From Flavobacterium sp. (GTDB lineage: Bacteria; Bacteroidota; Bacteroidia; Flavobacteriales; Flavobacteriaceae), in assembly GCF_017744675.1 (NCBI RefSeq), contig NZ_JAGIAV010000005.1, positions 177,992 through 241,991 on the forward strand: DNA of 64,000 nucleotides, given 5' to 3'. Both the position numbers and the translations under genes were made by a program. Shown one piece after another: positions 49,208 to 56,598 of the stretch. The notes beneath the pieces were generated by a model that saw nothing but the letters and a program-made list of their open reading frames with translations, did not search any database and had not been told where the DNA came from. Position 1 is the first letter of the stretch. Each line of letters starts with the position of its first letter.

Positions 49208-50572
49208 ATGTTTGATAATTTAAGCGATAAGTTAGATAAAGCGTTCCATATATTAAAAGGACACGGTAAAATTACAGAAGTAAACGTTGCCGATACTTTA
49301 AAAGAAGTTCGTCGTGCGTTACTTGATGCCGATGTTAACTTTAAAATTGCGAAAGATTTTACAGCAAGAGTAAAAGACAAAGCAATTGGTCAGGATGTAT
49401 TAACAACATTACAGCCAGGACAATTATTGGTTAAGTTAGTAAAAGACGAACTTACCGAGTTAATGGGTGGAGATGTAGCTGGAGTTAACCTTTCAGGAAA
49501 TCCAACAGTCATTTTGATGTCTGGACTTCAAGGTTCTGGTAAAACAACTTTTTCTGGGAAATTAGCAAACTTCTTAAAAACAAAGAAAAACAAGAAACCA
49601 TTACTTGTAGCGTGTGATATCTACCGTCCAGCGGCGATCAATCAGTTGCATGTTGTGGGAGATCAAATAGGTGTTGAGGTTTACTCAGAACCAGAAAATA
49701 AAAATCCTGTAGAAATTGCTCAAAACGCAATTAAACACGCTAAAGCAAACGGATTCAATGTTGTGATCGTCGATACAGCAGGACGTTTGGCAGTAGATCA
49801 GGAAATGATGGACGAAATTGCACGTGTACACAAAGCAATTCAGCCGCAAGAAACATTGTTCGTTGTCGACTCTATGACAGGACAAGATGCTGTAAATACA
49901 GCAAAAGCTTTCAACGATATCTTGAATTTTGATGGAGTTATCTTAACAAAATTAGATGGTGATACTCGTGGTGGAGCAGCGCTTTCAATCAAATCGATTG
50001 TAAACAAACCAATTAAATTTGTTGGTACTGGAGAGAAAATGGAAGCAATTGATGTTTTCTATCCAGAACGTATGGCTGAGCGTATTTTAGGAATGGGAGA
50101 CGTTGTGTCTCTTGTTGAAAGAGCTCAAGAACAATTTGACGAAGAAGAAGCAAGAAAACTTCAAAAGAAAATCGCTAAAAACGAATTCGGTTTTGATGAC
50201 TTCTTAACGCAGATTCAACAAGTAAAGAAAATGGGTAACATGAAAGATCTTGTTGGAATGATTCCAGGAGCTTCAAAAGCCATGAAAGATGTTGAAATCG
50301 AAGACGACGCTTTCAAACATATCGAAGCGATTATCTATTCGATGACACCAGCAGAAAGAAGTAAACCAGCCATAATCGACGTAAAAAGAAAAGCCAGAAT
50401 CGCAAAAGGTTCGGGAACTAAAGTCGAGCAAGTAAATCAGCTGATGAAACAGTTTGACCAAATGAGCAAGATGATGAAGATGATGCAAGGCCCAGGCGGA
50501 AAAAATCTGATGAAAATGATGGGAGGTATGAAAGGGATGCCGGGTGGTATGCCAGGAGGAATGCCGAGATAA
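49208..50572 (+). CDS. ffh: signal recognition particle protein Ffh
   Basis: The 454-residue GTPase binds signal sequences and SRP RNA and delivers ribosomes to the membrane. Residues 1-90 are the N helical bundle. The G domain has GLQGSGKTT (106-114), DTAGRLAVDQ and TKLDGDTRGGAA. The M domain (about 295-454) has a QIQQVKKMGNMKDLVGMIPG start, an SRP RNA-binding segment (ERSKPAIIDVKRKARIAKGSG) and a Met/Gly-rich tail (MKMMGGMKGMPGGMPGG). The start ATG at 49208 fits the promoter. Length is normal. Confidence 0.96.
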   Translation: MFDNLSDKLDKAFHILKGHGKITEVNVADTLKEVRRALLDADVNFKIAKDFTARVKDKAIGQDVLTTLQPGQLLVKLVKDELTELMGGDVAGVNLSGNPTVILMSGLQGSGKTTFSGKLANFLKTKKNKKPLLVACDIYRPAAINQLHVVGDQIGVEVYSEPENKNPVEIAQNAIKHAKANGFNVVIVDTAGRLAVDQEMMDEIARVHKAIQPQETLFVVDSMTGQDAVNTAKAFNDILNFDGVILTKLDGDTRGGAALSIKSIVNKPIKFVGTGEKMEAIDVFYPERMAERILGMGDVVSLVERAQEQFDEEEARKLQKKIAKNEFGFDDFLTQIQQVKKMGNMKDLVGMIPGASKAMKDVEIEDDAFKHIEAIIYSMTPAERSKPAIIDVKRKARIAKGSGTKVEQVNQLMKQFDQMSKMMKMMQGPGGKNLMKMMGGMKGMPGGMPGGMPR

Positions 50573-50580
50573 TAAAATTA

Positions 50581-50633
50581 AAAGTTTCAAGTTTCAAGTT
50601 TCAGGTTATGAAACAGAAGTTTGAAACTTTTTT
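50581..50633 (+). terminator. terminator-like hairpin of ffh built from GTTTCAA repeats
   Basis: AAAGTTTCAA at 50581-50590 pairs with TTGAAACTTT at 50621-50630, followed by TTT. Between them the GTTTCAA word is repeated twice more. A second set of the same words (TTTCAACTTGGAACATGAAAC) follows at 50655-50682. Confidence 0.6.
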
Positions 50634-50716
50634 CTATAGATAAATTGAGTTTCGTTTTCAACTTGGAACATGAAACGTGAAACAAAACAAACTTTAAATT
50701 AGAAACAACACAACAA

Positions 50717-51604
50717 ATGCAACTACTAGACGGTAAAAAAACATCTAACGACATTAAAAACGAAATTGCACTCGAAGTTCAATCTATAAAAGCAGCCGGA
50801 GGAAAAGTGCCTCATTTGGCAGCGGTTTTGGTTGGTAACAATGGAGCAAGTTTAACTTACGTAGGAAGTAAAGTAAGATCTTGCCAAGAAATTGGTTTCG
50901 ATTCCACTTTAGTTGCTTTGCCAGAAACAATTACAGAAGACGAACTTTTAGCAAAAATCAAAGAATTGAACGAAGATGATAACCTTGACGGATACATCGT
51001 TCAATTGCCTTTGCCAAAACATATCGATGAGCAAAAAATCTTATTGGCAATCGATCCTGACAAAGACGTAGACGGATTTCACCCAACTAACTTTGGTAGA
51101 ATGGCTCTTGAAATGGAAAGTTTTATTCCAGCAACACCATTCGGAATTATGGAATTGTTAGAGCGTTACAAAGTAGAAACTGCAGGAAAACATACAGTAG
51201 TTATCGGAAGAAGCCACATCGTAGGACGTCCGATGAGTATTTTAATGAGCCGTAAAGGAAATCCTGGAGACTCAACAGTTACTTTAACTCACAGCAGAAC
51301 TAAAGATTTAGCAGAATTCACTAAAAATGCTGATATTATTATTACAGCTTTAGGAGTTCCAGAATTCTTAAAAGCAGATATGGTAAAAGAAGGAGTAACC
51401 GTTATCGACGTTGGAATTACACGTGTAGATGATGCTTCAAATGCAAAAGGATATGTAATCAAAGGTGACGTTGATTTTGACGGAGTAAGCAAAAAAGCCT
51501 CATTCATTACACCAGTTCCAGGTGGAGTAGGGCCAATGACAATTGCAATGTTGCTTAAGAATACACTTTTAGCAAGAAAAATGAGAAGCGCAAGAAATCA
51601 ATAA
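50717..51604 (+). CDS. folD: bifunctional methylene-THF dehydrogenase / methenyl-THF cyclohydrolase
   Basis: The 295-residue cytosolic enzyme interconverts one-carbon tetrahydrofolate forms. The catalytic motif is LTYVGSKVRSCQEIG with Tyr48 and Lys52. The substrate loop is DPDKDVDGFHPTNFG and the NADP region is VVIGRSHIVGRPMS. The end signature is TPVPGGVGPMTIAMLLKNT. Length is normal. It follows ffh at 144 bases and has its own terminator after it. Confidence 0.96.
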   Translation: MQLLDGKKTSNDIKNEIALEVQSIKAAGGKVPHLAAVLVGNNGASLTYVGSKVRSCQEIGFDSTLVALPETITEDELLAKIKELNEDDNLDGYIVQLPLPKHIDEQKILLAIDPDKDVDGFHPTNFGRMALEMESFIPATPFGIMELLERYKVETAGKHTVVIGRSHIVGRPMSILMSRKGNPGDSTVTLTHSRTKDLAEFTKNADIIITALGVPEFLKADMVKEGVTVIDVGITRVDDASNAKGYVIKGDVDFDGVSKKASFITPVPGGVGPMTIAMLLKNTLLARKMRSARNQ

Positions 51605-51624
51605 TTGTGCATCACAATATATGG

Positions 51625-51650
51625 AAAGCCTGTTCAATCGAACAGGCTTT
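51625..51650 (+). terminator. terminator of folD
   Basis: A perfect 11-bp stem AAAGCCTGTTC / GAACAGGCTTT with a 4-base loop and a run of T. Confidence 0.9.
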
Positions 51651-52010
51651 TTTTTATGCTTTTAGTTTGAATTTTTCTACCACATAGAAACATAGATTTA
51701 AGCCTATAAAAAGAATACATAAGAGAAACAAATTTCTTTCACATAGTTTAAGTTCTAACTATGGTTATTTAAAAAAAGCGAAGCGCCTTTGCACAGTTGC
51801 AATAACTATGCTTCTATGTGTTTAAAATCTGTGCAAAGTGCCATTTTAATATATAATTAATAGTTTAAAGTTTCGGTTCTTAAAAATAAAAGATACTTTT
51901 GCACCACTTAAAAAACACTTCTCCAAATGGACGATTATTATTATTCGTTAGTATTTAATTAAAGCAGCTTTTGAATTTCAAAATGCTGCGATAAAACCCT
52001 GTATTTTGAA
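51651..52010. repeat. intergenic region with CACATAGAAACATAG repeat
   Basis: A 360-bp gap. CACATAGAAACATAG at about 51681-51695 is answered by ACTATGCTTCTATGTG at about 51807-51822, and AAAAGCGAAGCGCCTTTGCACAG is partly answered by CTGTGCAAAGTGCC, giving a long imperfect inverted element. The corA promoter should lie in 51860-52000. No ORF is convincing. Confidence 0.5.
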
Positions 52011-52937
52011 ATGAAAGCCTTTTACACAAACAACAACGGATTGATAGAAATCCAAAAATGGACTTCAAATTGCTGGATTCACATCGAATCTCCAACAGAA
52101 ACAGACAAGAATTACTTACTAGAAGAGCTTCAAATTCCCGAAGCATTCTACAATGATATTGAGGATATCGACGAAAGACCTCGTATCGAAATCGAAGACG
52201 GTTGGACACTGATTATTATGCGTATTCCGATAAAAAGCGGAGATGTCAAAATTCCTTTTCACACCGTTCCTCTCGGAATCATTTTTAAAGATGATATATG
52301 CGTTACCATTAGTTTTTATGAAACCGAAATTATTGCCGATTTTGTATCCTATTCACAACGCAAAAACATTGAAATCGAAGATAATTTCAATCTAGTGCTA
52401 CGATTGCTTTTGTCATCAAGCGTTTGGTATTTGAAATACCTAAAACAAATCAATCAGAAAATAAAACTGGCAGAAGATAATTTAGAGAAATCGATCAAAA
52501 ACGAAGAATTGCAAGCGCTGCTTCAAATCGAAAAATGCTTTGTATTCTTCATCACTTCGCTAAAAGCAAATGACGTTTTATTTCAAAGAATTAAAAATCT
52601 AAAAGCACACAAAGCGAGTTACGATCCGGAATTATTAGAAGATGTCGAAATCGAATTAAATCAGGCGCAAGATACAGCCAATATTTACAACAACATCTTG
52701 ACTGGAATGATGGACGCCTACGCCTCCGTAATCTCCAATAATATGAATAATATTATGAAACAGATGACATCGATTTCCATCATTTTAATGATCCCGACAT
52801 TAATTGCCAGTTTGTACGGAATGAACGTACCAAACGGCTTAGAAGAAAGCAAATACGGAATCTGGATCCTGCTTTTAATTTCAGTAATACTTTCCTCTTT
52901 CGGCGTATTTTTATTCAAACGCAGAAGATGGTTCTAA
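52011..52937 (+). CDS. CorA-family magnesium/divalent cation transporter
   Basis: A 308-residue inner membrane channel-type transporter. A large cytoplasmic alpha/beta domain and long helices (about 1-240) precede two C-terminal membrane helices (about 250-268 and 285-302). The family motif is YGMNVPNG with GMN at 270-272 in the loop between them; the tail is basic (FKRRRWF). GMN is the selectivity filter of CorA. Length is typical of the short bacterial form. It could carry Mg, Co or another divalent ion; I cannot tell which, so I assign no symbol. Confidence 0.92.
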   Translation: MKAFYTNNNGLIEIQKWTSNCWIHIESPTETDKNYLLEELQIPEAFYNDIEDIDERPRIEIEDGWTLIIMRIPIKSGDVKIPFHTVPLGIIFKDDICVTISFYETEIIADFVSYSQRKNIEIEDNFNLVLRLLLSSSVWYLKYLKQINQKIKLAEDNLEKSIKNEELQALLQIEKCFVFFITSLKANDVLFQRIKNLKAHKASYDPELLEDVEIELNQAQDTANIYNNILTGMMDAYASVISNNMNNIMKQMTSISIILMIPTLIASLYGMNVPNGLEESKYGIWILLLISVILSSFGVFLFKRRRWF

Positions 52938-52954
52938 AATAAAGCCAAATACTC

Positions 52955-52984
52955 AAAAGCCTGTTCGTTAAGAATGGGCTTTTT
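52955..52984 (+). terminator. terminator of the CorA-family gene
   Basis: Stem AAAAGCCTGTTC / GAATGGGCTTTT with two G-T pairs and a 6-base loop, then T-rich sequence, 17 bases past the stop. Confidence 0.8.
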
Positions 52985-53003
52985 AGTTTTATAATTTGGG
53001 CGT

Positions 53004-53068
53004 GACCATCTCGTTGCAAAAGGGCTAATATGCTTTGTGGTTATACGCCCTTTTGCAACGAGACGGTC
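53004..53068. repeat. inverted repeat with TCTCGTTGCAAAAGGGC arms
   Basis: Arms GACCATCTCGTTGCAAAAGG.. and ..CCTTTTGCAACGAGACGGTC, 22 bp with one mismatch, enclose 21 bases. The right end runs into GGTCGGGCTATCCGCGC. Confidence 0.8.
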
Positions 53069-53124
53069 GGGCTATCCGCGCTACTTCGGTAGCATGCTCC
53101 TATCCCTCACGCGATTGCATGAAG

Positions 53125-53157
53125 AGACCTAACAGGTTTTTAAAACCTGTTAGGTCT
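53125..53157. repeat. ACCTAACAGGTTTT palindrome
   Basis: A perfect palindrome with 16-bp arms (AGACCTAACAGGTTTT and complement) around one base. It shares its core with elements at 25522-25554 and 29340-29364, but here it is not beside a gene end. Confidence 0.82.
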
Positions 53158-53380
53158 TATATTGGATATCTTTTAAAAAATCTAGTCCCTACGGGACAAA
53201 AATCGGTAGGTAAATATTTCTTCTACCAATATTAATCTCTCCGAGATAACTCCGCTAGGAGTTAAATATCGGTAGCCCAAAATTATTAATGCCCGCATAA
53301 AATATCCCGTAGGGATTATACATTTAAAGGGGCAGAGTACAGATTAAGATATAAAGCAATTATTTTTTCACGTTTTTTAT

Positions 53381-53409
53381 TTGCCAATCCAAAATAAATA
53401 ATAACTTTG
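53381..53409 (+). promoter_or_regulatory. promoter of the winged-helix regulator operon
   Basis: TTG at 53381-53383, 18-bp spacer, TAACTTTG at 53402-53409. The expected transcript start (about 53415) falls inside the operator-like repeat and excludes the upstream start at 53412. Confidence 0.75.
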
Positions 53410-53425
53410 TAGTGCAAAGTACTTT
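53404..53425. promoter_or_regulatory. operator-like site 1 (ACTTTG-N5-CAAAGT-ACTTT)
   Basis: ACTTTG, 5 bases, CAAAGT, then ACTTT again, overlapping the -7 box. The same 22-base arrangement with a different 5-base spacer occurs at 54363-54384, before the third gene. The winged-helix gene lies between, so this is probably its autoregulatory site. Confidence 0.65.
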
Positions 53426-53429
53426 AATT

Positions 53430-54044
53430 ATGAATCAAAAGCACCAAGAAGATTTAGCACATATTCGTTCCATGATGGAGCGCTCTTCAAGATTTATATC
53501 ATTAAGCGGACTTTCGGGAGTTTTCGCGGGTCTTTCGGCTTTAATTGGCGGAATCTATGTTTACCAGCTTTTCAAAGCAAACGGAATGGATTATCTAAAC
53601 GATGAACATAGATTATATTCTACCAATCTGGTTTCAGAATTATTCTGGATCGGAATCACCATTTTAGTATTTGCATTTGCTTTCGGAATCTTTTTCACCA
53701 TTAGAAAAAGCCGAAAATACAATCTGCCTATTTGGACATCGGCAACAAAAAAGATGCTGTTCAATTTGGCTGTTCCGCTGGTAGCCGGTGGAGTATTTTG
53801 CTTGGCAATGATGTATCATGGTTATTTTGGTTTGGTTGCACCCTCAACATTAATATTTTACGGATTGGCGGTTATCAACGCAGAAAAATATACATTTTCA
53901 GATATTAAATATCTAGGTTTTTCGGAACTGATTTTAGGATGTATTGCACTTTTTAATATAGGATATGGTTTGATTTTCTGGATTTTAGGATTCGGAATCC
54001 TGCACATCGTATACGGATTAGTGATGTTCAAAAAATACAAATAA
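53430..54044 (+). CDS. four-to-five-helix membrane protein of unknown function
   Basis: I do not recognise a named function. I start it at the ATG at 53430 (204 residues), as the promoter and operator-like site overlap an earlier in-frame start. The N-terminus is a charged amphipathic helix (HQEDLAHIRSMMERSSRFISLSG). Then come about five hydrophobic segments: SGVFAGLSALIGGIYVYQLF, LFWIGITILVFAFAFGIFF, MLFNLAVPLVAGGVFCLAMMY, GLVAPSTLIFYGLAVI and LILGCIALFNIGYGLIFWIL. The winged-helix gene follows after 4 bases. In other Flavobacteria such small membrane proteins sit before this regulator type, so it may sense or report a membrane signal; that is inference. Confidence 0.78.
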   Translation: MNQKHQEDLAHIRSMMERSSRFISLSGLSGVFAGLSALIGGIYVYQLFKANGMDYLNDEHRLYSTNLVSELFWIGITILVFAFAFGIFFTIRKSRKYNLPIWTSATKKMLFNLAVPLVAGGVFCLAMMYHGYFGLVAPSTLIFYGLAVINAEKYTFSDIKYLGFSELILGCIALFNIGYGLIFWILGFGILHIVYGLVMFKKYK

Positions 54045-54048
54045 CCCA

Positions 54049-54339
54049 ATGGGAATTATTGATAAACTAAATAAAGATTTTGAAAGCCGTGTCAGACTGG
54101 GTATTATGTCCGTTCTGATGGTTAACGACTGGGTAGATTTTACCGAGATGAAAGCGCTTTTAAACATCACCGACGGTAATTTAGCGAGTCATTCCTCTGC
54201 GCTTGAAAAAGCAGGTTATATCGAAGTGAAAAAAGAATTTGTGGGCAAAAAGCCAAGAACCTCTTATCAGGTAACCGATTTAGGTCGCGCTGCCTTTAAA
54301 GAACACTTATCGTACCTTGAAAAATTAATGAAATCCTAA
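54049..54339 (+). CDS. winged-helix transcriptional regulator (MarR/ArsR-like fold)
   Basis: A 96-residue one-domain DNA-binding protein. The helix-turn-helix core reads VRLGIMSVLMVNDWVDFTEMKALLNITDGNLASHSSALEKAGYIEVKKEF (from about 15); the recognition helix is NLASHSSALEKAG, and the wing is VGKKPRTSYQVTDLGRAAF. It has no effector domain, so control must come through dimerisation, a partner protein, or the membrane protein encoded just before it. Two matching operator-like sites flank it (53404-53425 and 54363-54384), suggesting autoregulation and control of the next gene. Confidence 0.9.
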   Translation: MGIIDKLNKDFESRVRLGIMSVLMVNDWVDFTEMKALLNITDGNLASHSSALEKAGYIEVKKEFVGKKPRTSYQVTDLGRAAFKEHLSYLEKLMKS

Positions 54340-54362
54340 TAACACTATTTTTTTATCTAAAA

Positions 54363-54384
54363 ACTTTGAATTACAAAGTACTTT
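54363..54384. promoter_or_regulatory. operator-like site 2 (ACTTTG-N5-CAAAGT-ACTTT)
   Basis: ACTTTG at 54363-54368, 5 bases, CAAAGT at 54374-54379, then ACTTT. It has the same spacing as site 1 and overlaps an AAACTTTG box that would be the -7 element of the DUF4173 gene. The 5-base spacers differ (TAGTG versus AATTA), so the arms are likely kept by selection. Confidence 0.65.
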
Positions 54385-54398
54385 TAAATTTATCAATC

Positions 54399-55787
54399 AT
54401 GAAAAAACATCAAATTATTTTAGCTTGCACAGCGGTTTTTATACTGCTTTTTTACAACGAATCTGTCGGAATCAATATTTCTATTTTCGGCGTTTTCTTA
54501 ACGCTCCTGATTAGTTTTTACAGTCAGGAAAAGTTTGTCGAGAGATCCCATTTAGTTCTGGTAATGACCTCGATTTTGTCTTGTTTTGCCTTTGCTTGGT
54601 ACGGAGATGCAGCTTCTTTTTTTGCTTTAGCCTTGTCAATCCTATTTTTACAATTTAAAATTCAGAGTGGAAAACTCAAAACAATTCAGGTTTTTCCATT
54701 AATAATCTTAAACGGATTTACTTCTATAGGGAGAATATTTATGTTTCAGCAATGGCTTCCAGAGCGAAAAATTCACAACGATTTTGCTAAAAAGCTAGTT
54801 GCCTTTGTGCTTATTCCGATTATCTTTCTTGGATTGTTTTTTATTGTGTATTCTTTCGGAAGCGATCATTTCTCTTCATTATTTACAGATTACGAACTGG
54901 ATATTGATCTGCCGCAATTAATCGGGATCAGTATTTTAGGATTTTATATTTCCTTCAGTTTTTGGAATTATTGGGTTCCAGAAGTTTGTTATGAGTACAA
55001 TCCGAAATTAAGCAACGATTTCAGCAATATTTCTGAGGTAAAAAACCAAAGCACTTTTTCGTTTTTAGATTTAGATTTCGAAAGAAAAAGCGGTGTAATC
55101 ACTTTGTTTCTGCTAAATATCATGCTCTTGGTTTTTATTGCGACTTACAATTACGAGCAGTTTTTTGAAGTAGTAGAGAAAACAAATCTAAGCGCCGACA
55201 CACACGAACGAGTAAACGCTGTAATTTTTTCGATCTTAATGGCAGTTGGAGTAATTATGTTTTACTTTAAAGGCGGTTTCAATTTTGATGAAGATGCTTC
55301 TTCTCTAAAAAAACTGGCAAAAGTCTGGTTAGTTTTAAACGTAGTTTTAATCATAAGCGCCATAATCAAAAATTCAGAATATGTTTCTTTTTATGGTCTT
55401 ACTTATAAAAGGCTAGGAGTATACGCCTTTTTAATTTTGGCTATTATAGGATTAGTTATTTCATTTCAGAAAATAAACAAACAGAAAACAAATGCTTTTC
55501 TATTCAATCAAATGATTTGGTATTTCTACGGAACGATTATTCTATGCAGTTACATAAATTGGGGAAGCTTGATTACCAATTACAATATTTCGGTAAACAA
55601 AGGAGTAGAACCCATTTTCTTGAGCGGATTAAATTTTAATGACGAAGCTCGAAGAGAATATTTTAAAAAGAACAATTTAGACGGAAAATATACAGAATCA
55701 GTAAGAGAAGAAATGATTTCAAATTATCAAGAAGCTAACTTTTTGTCTAAAGCATTGTATTATGAATTTTTAGACAAAGAAGAATAA
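54399..55787 (+). CDS. DUF4173-family polytopic membrane protein
   Basis: A 462-residue inner membrane protein when started at the ATG at 54399; an earlier TTG at 54366 lies inside the operator-like site and is unlikely. About ten to twelve hydrophobic helices are visible, including IILACTAVFILLFYNESVG, FFALALSILFLQF, KLVAFVLIPIIFLGLFFIVYSFG, IGISILGFYISFSFWNYWVP and VITLFLLNIMLLVFIATYNYEQF. A soluble C-terminal tail follows the last helix (NDEARREYFKKNNLDGKYTESVREE). The family has no known reaction. It is the third gene of the regulated cluster, with its own operator-like site. Confidence 0.82.
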   Translation: MKKHQIILACTAVFILLFYNESVGINISIFGVFLTLLISFYSQEKFVERSHLVLVMTSILSCFAFAWYGDAASFFALALSILFLQFKIQSGKLKTIQVFPLIILNGFTSIGRIFMFQQWLPERKIHNDFAKKLVAFVLIPIIFLGLFFIVYSFGSDHFSSLFTDYELDIDLPQLIGISILGFYISFSFWNYWVPEVCYEYNPKLSNDFSNISEVKNQSTFSFLDLDFERKSGVITLFLLNIMLLVFIATYNYEQFFEVVEKTNLSADTHERVNAVIFSILMAVGVIMFYFKGGFNFDEDASSLKKLAKVWLVLNVVLIISAIIKNSEYVSFYGLTYKRLGVYAFLILAIIGLVISFQKINKQKTNAFLFNQMIWYFYGTIILCSYINWGSLITNYNISVNKGVEPIFLSGLNFNDEARREYFKKNNLDGKYTESVREEMISNYQEANFLSKALYYEFLDKEE

Positions 55788-55808
55788 AGTATTTGTAGGT
55801 TGCATTTT

Positions 55809-55836
55809 AAAATCTCGTCAGAAATGATGGGATTTT
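55809..55836 (+). terminator. terminator of the DUF4173 gene
   Basis: Stem AAAATCTCGTCA / TGATGGGATTTT with two G-T pairs and a 4-base loop, followed by a T run. Confidence 0.75.
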
Positions 55837-55932
55837 TTTTGTAATTTTTTTGGCAACATCATTTTTATGTTATTTGTCTGATTTTTAGGTTATTTGTCGT
55901 ATAAGATTGTTCAGTTATTAAGAAAATATGTA

Positions 55933-55940
55933 TATATTTG
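55933..55940 (+). promoter_or_regulatory. -7 box for the 159-aa protein gene
   Basis: TATATTTG about 98 bases before the ATG at 56038. The resulting leader contains an ATTGATTCAATCGATTAATAG stretch with TTGATTCAATCGAT near-palindromes that might be a regulatory site. Confidence 0.5.
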
Positions 55941-56037
55941 ATTTGTAAAAAATGATTGCTTTTTTATTGATTCAATCGATTAATAGCAATTTTTTATCCC
56001 AAAACAATTTTATTAATGTCCTTAAACAAATAAAATC

Positions 56038-56517
56038 ATGGAAAAAATTACTTTAAATTCCCCCAAGAATAATACTCTACCCTATGATCCTCCAGGTGTA
56101 GACATAACGACTAAAGATGAAGCTCATGCTATTGGTCATGTCTCATTTAAAGAAAAGAAATCAGTAGAGGTTCTTTCGCCTTATGTGGAAGCTTATTATG
56201 ATGCAAATAAGAATGTACTTTCTGTAAATGCAGTAGTCTACGTTGACCAGACAAAGGTTGTAAACGAAGTATTAGATTATAGTATATTTCAAAATACTTT
56301 TATTGATCTTGATGGAAATCCTCAATTGCAATTTTTTATAGTATATAATATGCCCGAAGAATTATCAGGAGAGCTAGTTATCTATGAAATAATTTTCACG
56401 GCAAATGCTGAGCATTTTATTGGAGGACTTTCAAATATTAAACAAATACAGACTTTTCTTTGGGATGTAGATCCTGTTGCTTCTAGAGGAACAGTAACTA
56501 ATGTGCAGTCAGGTTAA
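56038..56517 (+). CDS. hypothetical protein, 159 aa
   Basis: I do not recognise the family. The 159-residue product has no signal peptide and no membrane helix. It begins with a Pro/Asn-rich stretch (LNSPKNNTLPYDPPGVDITTKDEAHAIG), then a series of beta strands (GHVSFKEKKSVEVLSPYVEAYYD, NVLSVNAVVYVDQTKVV, LQFFIVYNMPEELSGELVIYEIIF), ending RGTVTNVQSG. This might be a beta-sandwich. It is a single-gene unit with promoter and terminator, just before a two-component system; a link is not shown. Confidence 0.65.
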   Translation: MEKITLNSPKNNTLPYDPPGVDITTKDEAHAIGHVSFKEKKSVEVLSPYVEAYYDANKNVLSVNAVVYVDQTKVVNEVLDYSIFQNTFIDLDGNPQLQFFIVYNMPEELSGELVIYEIIFTANAEHFIGGLSNIKQIQTFLWDVDPVASRGTVTNVQSG

Positions 56518-56530
56518 TTCCTAATCAAAA

Positions 56531-56558
56531 AAGTGCTGTAATTCAATTTACAGCACTT
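56531..56558 (+). terminator. terminator of the 159-aa protein gene
   Basis: A perfect 11-bp stem AAGTGCTGTAA / TTACAGCACTT with a 6-base loop, 14 bases past the stop. The T run after it is interrupted. Confidence 0.78.
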
Positions 56559-56598
56559 CTAAATTTTATCAGTTTAATATACAAAGTATAAAAGTGTA

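Larger units (their letters stand above)
52985..53380. other. repeat-rich intergenic island
   Basis: A 396-bp gap made almost wholly of repeats: an inverted repeat at 53004-53068, a GGTCGGGCTATCCGCGC / GCTACTTCGGTAGC segment (about 53064-53094), a palindrome at 53125-53157, and a set of CCCTACGGGA / CTCCGAGATA / CCGCTAGGAG / CCCGTAGGGA words (about 53186-53318) with ATCGGTAG words between them. No credible gene lies here. Confidence 0.65.
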
